The notes under the pieces were generated by a model. The model was not told the origin of the DNA, did no database searches, and saw only the letters and a list, made by a program, of their open reading frames with translations. Both the position numbers and the translations under genes were made by a program. Shown piece after piece: positions 50,010 through 64,000 of a stretch of 64,000 nt of DNA (positions within the stretch are counted from its first letter, which is position 1; every line of letters begins with the position of its first letter). The stretch lies in assembly GCA_016278265.1 (NCBI GenBank), contig JADQCE010000002.1:1-64000 (forward strand), in the 5' to 3' direction. The stretch is from Halothiobacillus sp. GTDB taxonomy: Bacteria > Pseudomonadota > Gammaproteobacteria > Halothiobacillales > Halothiobacillaceae.

Positions 50010-50039
50010 TTGGCAAAGGGGTGCTCGTATGAGTAAAAT
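50010..50039 (+). promoter_or_regulatory. Sigma-70 promoter of the tRNA-tufB operon
   Basis: TTGGCA (-35, 50010-50015) and TAAAAT (-10, 50034-50039) are separated by 18 bp. The discriminator GCGCGCCC immediately after is GC-rich, as in stable RNA promoters under stringent control. Confidence 0.7.
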
Positions 50040-50050
50040 GCGCGCCCATT

Positions 50051-50126
50051 GCCGGCTTAGCTCAGTTGGTAGAGCAACCGCCTTGTAAGCGGTAGGTCGT
50101 GAGTTCGAGTCCCACAGCCGGCACCA
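50051..50126 (+). tRNA. tRNA-Thr (TGT)
   Basis: 76 nt with the acceptor GCCGGC pairing GCCGGC and encoded CCA. The anticodon loop reads CTTGTAA, anticodon TGT, decoding ACA/ACN. It is the first of four tRNAs ahead of tufB, the thrU position of E. coli. Confidence 0.95.
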
Positions 50127-50260
50127 GAGGCAGGGCATTCGCGAGACTGCGGTTTCGCGGGTGTTGGCAGACATCACATGCGCGCCCTTGCCGTGATGTC
50201 CAAGCCGCGGACCGGGTGTTGACAGCCCGGTCCTTTTTGTGAAGAATGGCGCGCTTCCCG

Positions 50261-50345
50261 GGTGGGGTACCCAAGCGGTCAACGGGAGCAGACTGTAAAT
50301 CTGCCGGCTCAGCCTTCGCAGGTTCGAATCCTGCCCCCACCACCA
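50261..50345 (+). tRNA. tRNA-Tyr (GTA)
   Basis: 85 nt including a long class II variable arm (CCGGCTCAGCCTTCG region). Acceptor GGTGGGG pairs CCCCACC; the anticodon is GTA in CTGTAAA; CCA is encoded. It corresponds to tyrU in the E. coli cluster. Confidence 0.95.
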
Positions 50346-50388
50346 GACAAGACGAATCTCGCAACCGCTTGCGGGATTCAAACGGTCT

Positions 50389-50462
<74 letters not shown>

Positions 50463-50574
50463 GTCCTGCGATCCGGGTCGTCTGGCCCGTTTCCGGAACG
50501 GACCGACGCGACCTTCTCAGGGTCGCATCTGTTGCTAGAAAATTGCGTCGGCGGCACGCCGTCGGCTCATATTT

Positions 50575-50650
<76 letters not shown>

Positions 50651-50687
50651 CATTTCCATTTGCTTGTCCCGGTTGGCGGAGGATGCG

Positions 50688-51878
<1,191 letters not shown>

Positions 51879-51951
51879 CCCGCAACGGGTTGCAAAGCGG
51901 CGCGGGGTCGGATAGACTTCGCGCTCTTTTTTCGCGGTAGGCGAAAAATCT

Positions 51952-52027
51952 AGGGCAGTAGCTCAATTGGCAGAGCAACGGTCTCCAAAACCGTAGGTTG
52001 TGGGTTCGAGTCCCTCCTGCCCTGCCA
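51952..52027 (+). tRNA. tRNA-Trp (CCA)
   Basis: 76 nt. Acceptor AGGGCAG pairs with CTGCCCT; T arm GGGTTCGAGTCCC; anticodon CCA in CTCCAAA; 3' GCCA. It lies between tufB and secE, a common gammaproteobacterial arrangement. Just before it is a hairpin TTTTTCGC-GGTAG-GCGAAAAA (51928-51948) that could be a processing signal. Confidence 0.95.
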
Positions 52028-52101
52028 CTTCCGTGCAGGGAGTGCCCGCCGGTCCGGTTCGCTGGCCGGCGGGTGCTGTCTTTTAAGCGTGAGTTCCTAA
52101 C

Positions 52102-52473
52102 ATGTCGGAAAAGTCCGTGCAGCCCACGTCGTCTGGTCTTGATTCAGCCAAGATCGCCTTCGCGATCCTGCTGATCATCGCCGGCATCGTGGGCTATTAC
52201 CTGCTTGATGGCCAGCCGTTGTTCCTACGCATCCTGGCGGTTGTGGCAGGCGCGGGGCTCGCAATTGCCGTGGCGTACACCACGGCTGTCGGGCGGTCGA
52301 TCTGGCAGTTCACCTTCGACTCGCGGCTCGAGGTCAAGAAGATGGTCTGGCCGACGCGTCAGGAAGCGACGCAGACGACCCTGGTGGTCATCCTGCTCGT
52401 TATCCTGATCGGCCTGTTCCTCTGGGGCGTCGACTCGCTGTTGGGTTGGATCGTTCGCAGCATTACCGGTTAG
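52102..52473 (+). CDS. secE: Preprotein translocase subunit SecE
   Basis: 123 residues with three membrane helices as in the long enterobacterial form: two N-terminal ([18 protein letters not shown] and [18 protein letters not shown]) and the essential C-terminal one ([26 protein letters not shown]) after the conserved [17 protein letters not shown] amphipathic segment. It clamps SecY in the translocon. nusG follows after 10 bp. Confidence 0.95.
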   Translation: MSEKSVQPTSSGLDSAKIAFAILLIIAGIVGYYLLDGQPLFLRILAVVAGAGLAIAVAYTTAVGRSIWQFTFDSRLEVKKMVWPTRQEATQTTLVVILLVILIGLFLWGVDSLLGWIVRSITG

Positions 52474-52483
52474 GAGGCTTTAC

Positions 52484-53017
52484 ATGGCGATGCGCTGGTA
52501 CGTCGTCCAGGCGTTCTCACAGTACGAAAATAGCGTCAAGAAGTCGCTTGCCGAGCGCATCGAGCGCGCCGGTCTGCAGCATCTGTTCGGCGAGATTCTG
52601 GTTCCTTCCGAGGAAGTGGTCGAGATGCGCGACGGCGTAAAACGTCGTTCCGAGCGCAAATTCTTCCCGGGTTACGTGTTGGTTCAGGTCGACATGACCG
52701 ACGAGGCGTGGCACCTGATCAAGTCGGTGCCCCGCGTGCTGGGCTTTATCGGCAACTCGGGTGGCAAACCGACGCCGATTACCGAGCGCGAGGCCGAGCA
52801 GATCCTTAACCGGGTCAAGGACTCGACCGAGAAGCCGAAACCGAAGACGTTGTTCGATGTCGGCGAGATGGTGCGTGTCTGCGACGGCCCGTTCAACGAC
52901 TTCACCGGCACGGTCGAGGAAGTCAATTACGAAAAGAGTCGCCTGCGGGTGGCGGTCAGCATTTTCGGACGTTCCACTCCGGTGGAACTGAATTTCGACC
53001 AGGTCGAGAAGACCTAG
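52484..53017 (+). CDS. nusG: Transcription antitermination factor NusG
   Basis: 177 residues: an N-terminal NGN domain ([41 protein letters not shown]) that binds RNA polymerase and a C-terminal KOW domain ([30 protein letters not shown]) that binds Rho or ribosomal S10. Standard length. It is co-transcribed with secE. Confidence 0.97.
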   Translation: MAMRWYVVQAFSQYENSVKKSLAERIERAGLQHLFGEILVPSEEVVEMRDGVKRRSERKFFPGYVLVQVDMTDEAWHLIKSVPRVLGFIGNSGGKPTPITEREAEQILNRVKDSTEKPKPKTLFDVGEMVRVCDGPFNDFTGTVEEVNYEKSRLRVAVSIFGRSTPVELNFDQVEKT

Positions 53018-53078
53018 ATTGTCGACAACGGGGAGCCCGGCCTGGCGCCGGGCGCTACTACCCACTTGAGAGGTCATC

Positions 53079-53510
53079 ATGGCTAAGAAAGTCTCCGCTT
53101 ACATCAAGCTTCAGGTGCCTGCCGGTCAGGCCAACCCGTCGCCCCCCATCGGTCCTGCGCTGGGTCAGCACGGCGTCAACATCATGGGCTTCTGCAAGGA
53201 GTTCAACGCGGCGTCGGGCAACATCGAGCCGGGTCTTCCCGTTCCGGTGGTGATCACTGTCTATCAGGACAAGTCGTTCACCTTCATCATGAAGACCCCG
53301 CCGGCCGCGATCCTGCTCAAGAAGGCTGTTGGCATCAAGAGCGGTTCGGCCGAGCCGAACAAGACCAAGGTCGGTACGGTCACCCGTGATCAGCTCGAAG
53401 AGATTGCCAAGACCAAGGAGCCGGACCTGACGGCCAAGGATCTCGACGCCCGTGTGCGCACCATTGCCGGTAGCGCCCGCAGCATGGGCCTGAATGTGGA
53501 GGGTGTGTGA
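53079..53510 (+). CDS. rplK: 50S ribosomal protein L11
   Basis: 143 residues. [37 protein letters not shown] is the highly conserved N-terminal domain with the proline-rich linker, and the C-terminal domain ends [13 protein letters not shown]. It binds 23S rRNA at the GTPase centre. AGAGG precedes the start; rplA follows in the usual L11 operon. Confidence 0.97.
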   Translation: MAKKVSAYIKLQVPAGQANPSPPIGPALGQHGVNIMGFCKEFNAASGNIEPGLPVPVVITVYQDKSFTFIMKTPPAAILLKKAVGIKSGSAEPNKTKVGTVTRDQLEEIAKTKEPDLTAKDLDARVRTIAGSARSMGLNVEGV

Positions 53511-53511
53511 G

Positions 53512-54207
53512 ATGGCCAAGTTGAGCAAGCGTCAGAAGCAGATCGCCGAGAAGATCGATCGTAACCGCCAGTACGGTGCCGAAGAAGCCTTCGCCCTGCT
53601 GAAGGAAGTTTCCTCGGTCAAGTTCAACGAGTCGGTCGATGTGGCCGTGAACCTGGGCGTCGACCCGCGTCGTTCGGATCAGATGGTTCGTGGTTCCACC
53701 GTATTGCCGCGTGGTACTGGCCAGGACGTGCGCGTTGCCGTCTTCGCCCAGGGTGCGAACGCCGAGGCAGCCACTGCGGCCGGTGCGGACATCGTCGGTA
53801 TGGATGACCTGGCCGGTGAAATCAAGCAAGGCCGCATGGACTTCGACGTCGTCATCGCCTCTCCGGACGCGATGCGCGTGGTCGGTCAGTTGGGCCAGAT
53901 CCTGGGTCCGCGTGGCCTGATGCCGAACCCGAAGGTGGGCACGGTCTCCACCGACGTGGCCACGGCGGTCAAGAACGCCAAGGCCGGTCAGGTGCGTTAC
54001 CGCACCGACAAAAACGGGATCATCCACTGCACCATTGGCAAGGTGGATTTCGAGCCGGAGGCGCTGATCGAGAACCTCAATGCCTTGGTCGGTGACCTGA
54101 ACAAGGCCAAGCCGTCCGCGGCCAAGGGCGTGTTCATGAAGCGTGTTTCCGTCTCCACCACGATGGGCCCGGGCCTGGTGGTGGATCAGGGTTCGCTCGC
54201 GGAATAA
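53512..54207 (+). CDS. rplA: 50S ribosomal protein L1
   Basis: 231 residues. Domain I elements ([53 protein letters not shown]) and the [30 protein letters not shown] block are standard. L1 binds the 23S L1 stalk and, in E. coli, represses its own operon by binding the rplK leader. The start at 53512 directly follows the rplK stop. Confidence 0.97.
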   Translation: MAKLSKRQKQIAEKIDRNRQYGAEEAFALLKEVSSVKFNESVDVAVNLGVDPRRSDQMVRGSTVLPRGTGQDVRVAVFAQGANAEAATAAGADIVGMDDLAGEIKQGRMDFDVVIASPDAMRVVGQLGQILGPRGLMPNPKVGTVSTDVATAVKNAKAGQVRYRTDKNGIIHCTIGKVDFEPEALIENLNALVGDLNKAKPSAAKGVFMKRVSVSTTMGPGLVVDQGSLAE

Positions 54208-54472
54208 GCGCGACGCAAACCACGAATAACCGGCCTCTACCGTCGTGTTGGGGCCGGTGTTGTTCTTTGGACTGCCGGTGTTGATGCCGGTGGCGTCAAA
54301 GACCGCAGGCGCGGGTGAGTTCGCTTTCCCGCTTAATCACGAAAGCCTGCGCAGACGGTCAGAGTCCCGATGATTTCATGTCTGGGTGGCCGTAGAGAAG
54401 GGCGATTCGTGCACCGCATGAATCGGTTTCAAACGAAAAGGGCTTGTCCCTTTGCAACCGTAGGTAAGAGAC
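54208..54472 (+). promoter_or_regulatory. rplJ leader (L10 leader region)
   Basis: 265 nt without an ORF between rplA and rplJ, the position of the L10(L12)4 autoregulatory leader and rplJL promoter in gammaproteobacteria. It is rich in secondary structure, including GCCGGTGTTGATGCCGGT and AAAGGGCTTGTCCCTTT close to the start codon. That L10-L7/L12 binds here is inferred from position. Confidence 0.6.
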
Positions 54473-55000
54473 GTGGCATTAACCTTCGATCGTAAGAAGT
54501 TGGTTGTCGCAGAAGTCGCCGAGGTTGCATCCAAGGCCTACTCGGCGGTTGGCGTCGAGTATCGAGGCTTGACGGTCTCGCAGGTAACCGAGCTTCGCGT
54601 CAAGGCGCGTGAGCAAGGTGTTTACCTGCGGGTCGTCAAGAACACCCTGGCCAAGCGCGCCCTGGAAGGCACCGAGTACGAATGCATGAGTGAGGCCCTG
54701 CGTGGCCCGCTGATCCTCGCGTTCTCGTTGGACGACCTGGGCTCCGCGGCGCGTCTGATGAAGGACGCGACCAAGGAGATGTCGCAGCTTGAAGTCCAGT
54801 TCGTGTCCTTGGGTGGCGAACTCCTCCCGGCTTCCGCTCTTGAACGCGTTGCCAGCCTGCCGACCCGTGAAGAGGCGCTTGCGCTTCTCATGGCGACCAT
54901 GCAGGCGCCGGTCACCAAGCTGGCCCGCACCTTCAACGAGGTGCCGGGCAAGCTGGTGCGTACCGTGGCAGCGATTCGCGACCAGAAAGAAGCGGCTTAA
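54473..55000 (+). CDS. rplJ: 50S ribosomal protein L10
   Basis: 175 residues from a GTG start. LTFDRKKLVVAEVAEVASKAYSAVGVEYRGLTVSQVTELRVKARE and LRVVKNTLAKRALEGT are the conserved N-terminal rRNA-binding part; the C-terminal helix (LALLMATMQAPVTKLARTFNEVPGKLVRTVAAIRDQ) anchors L7/L12 dimers. It should be controlled through its leader. rplL follows after 30 bp. Confidence 0.97.
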   Translation: MALTFDRKKLVVAEVAEVASKAYSAVGVEYRGLTVSQVTELRVKAREQGVYLRVVKNTLAKRALEGTEYECMSEALRGPLILAFSLDDLGSAARLMKDATKEMSQLEVQFVSLGGELLPASALERVASLPTREEALALLMATMQAPVTKLARTFNEVPGKLVRTVAAIRDQKEAA

Positions 55001-55030
55001 CCTTTTTCATCACTTTTCAGGTACTCAATC

Positions 55031-55411
55031 ATGGCAGTTACAAAAGACGATATCCTCGAAGCGATCTCCAACATGTCCGTCATGGAGGTCGTTGAACTGA
55101 TCTCCGACATGGAAGAGAAGTTCGGTGTAAGCGCGGCAGCCGCCGTTGCAGCCGCTCCGGCAGCTGGTGGTGGCGAAGGCGCCGCTGCTGCTGAAGAGCA
55201 GACCGAGTTCGACGTGGTCATGACCTCGTTCGGCGCCAACAAGGTTTCCGTGATCAAGGCGACTCGTGAGCTGACCGGTCTGGGCCTCAAGGAAGCCAAG
55301 GAATTGGTCGAAGGTGCTCCGAGCACCATCAAGGAAGGCGTCGAGAAGGAAGAAGGCGAGAGCATGAAGGCCAAGCTCGAAGAGGCAGGCGCTTCCGTCG
55401 AGCTCAAGTAA
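55031..55411 (+). CDS. rplL: 50S ribosomal protein L7/L12
   Basis: 126 residues. N-terminal dimerisation part ([31 protein letters not shown]), an Ala/Gly-rich hinge ([20 protein letters not shown]) and the C-terminal factor-binding domain ([35 protein letters not shown]). It recruits translational GTPases to the ribosome. Confidence 0.98.
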   Translation: MAVTKDDILEAISNMSVMEVVELISDMEEKFGVSAAAAVAAAPAAGGGEGAAAAEEQTEFDVVMTSFGANKVSVIKATRELTGLGLKEAKELVEGAPSTIKEGVEKEEGESMKAKLEEAGASVELK

Positions 55412-55496
55412 ACGAGTGCAAGGGTCGCTTAACCACAGCACCCAGGTACAGGCTGGTGGCCTTCGGGTCGCCGGCCTTTACGCGCTTGTTGGGCGT

Positions 55497-55533
55497 CCTT
55501 TCGCGATCGGATTATCGGTCTGATCGCGAAAGG
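55497..55533 (+). promoter_or_regulatory. rplL-rpoB intergenic hairpin
   Basis: CCTTTCGCGATC pairs perfectly with GATCGCGAAAGG around a 13-nt loop, without a T tract. In E. coli the same interval holds an attenuator and an RNase III site that set the ratio of ribosomal protein to polymerase message. The hairpin here is a good candidate for such processing. The rest of the gap 55412-55648 holds nothing else recognised. Confidence 0.55.
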
Positions 55534-55648
55534 TTGCCCGGAGCGGCCGGCTGCCGCTCCACTCAGGGGGAACGGATCCCCGCGCGCCACGGCGTGCATC
55601 GCCAGTTCGCTGGTGATCACACTCAGATTGTCCCGACGAGGAAAGTAG

Positions 55649-59815
<4,167 letters not shown>

Positions 59816-59891
59816 TTTCCGGGGCATGGACCCGACAGGTAACCCCTGGGTCCATGGTGCCGTGTGACAGAACACGTTAGGCAGGTAGTCA

Positions 59892-64000
<4,109 letters not shown>

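Overview
The window comes from a GC-rich gammaproteobacterium. The evidence is the tRNA-Thr/Tyr/Gly/Thr-tufB cluster running into tRNA-Trp-secE-nusG-rplKAJL-rpoBC, a class IVa pilin locus, PgaABCD, and peptidoglycan recycling of the AmgK-MurU type. An SQR-like flavoprotein, a DsrE-family protein and an AEC carrier would fit a sulfur-oxidising member of the Chromatiales (for example a Halothiobacillus/Guyparkeria-like organism). That lineage guess rests on protein style only and is weak.

Layout. 1-270: 3' end of an rRNA operon (5S tail and terminator), followed by a second copy of the 5S tail with its own terminator. 520-2271: a ComEA-like helix-hairpin-helix protein and two tandem type IV pilins, each behind a sigma-54-like promoter, the first also behind paired dyads that could bind PilR. 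2570-5961: mtgA, a YefM-YoeB toxin-antitoxin pair, a ProQ/FinO-domain protein and a CigR-like protein, with two related MITE-like elements between them. 6214-8015: ampG coupled to a putative zinc-peptidase-like gene. 8078-18934: a large minus-strand surface locus with TpsB, a 2051-residue TpsA exoprotein ending in an alpha/beta-hydrolase-like domain, then a chain of small lipoproteins and a beta-barrel protein. 19155-21664: ppx, a small secreted protein and a DsrE protein. 21734-28039: pgaABCD for poly-N-acetylglucosamine. 28139-31730: phosphoketolase and acetate kinase. 31920-35167: a TRAP transporter with dctP divergent from dctQM. 35161-36880: murU and amgK. 37077-38635: msrPQ. 38722-49973: SQR-like protein, mpl, ubiX, thioredoxin, AEC carrier, SlyD, M61 peptidase, MotB/MotA (PomB/PomA type), biotin ligase and type III pantothenate kinase. 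50010-64000: the tRNA-tufB-secE-nusG-ribosomal protein-RNA polymerase block, with rpoC running off the end.

How the genes work together. Several modules build or repair the envelope. Pga exports an adhesive polysaccharide, TpsBA exports a large adhesin or contact-dependent effector, type IV pilins serve adhesion, motility or DNA uptake (ComEA), and AmpG, AmgK, MurU and Mpl recycle peptidoglycan fragments for MtgA and the other synthases. MsrPQ repairs oxidised periplasmic proteins. Phosphoketolase and acetate kinase together turn sugar phosphates into acetate plus ATP. The right end is ordinary, highly conserved housekeeping.

The least explained part is the TpsA tail with its downstream lipoproteins. 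TpsA ends in a GHSRG serine-hydrolase motif and is followed 12 bp later by a cysteine-rich lipoprotein, which is laid out like an effector and its immunity protein. The MITE-like pair and the pilin control region are the other non-coding features worth checking.
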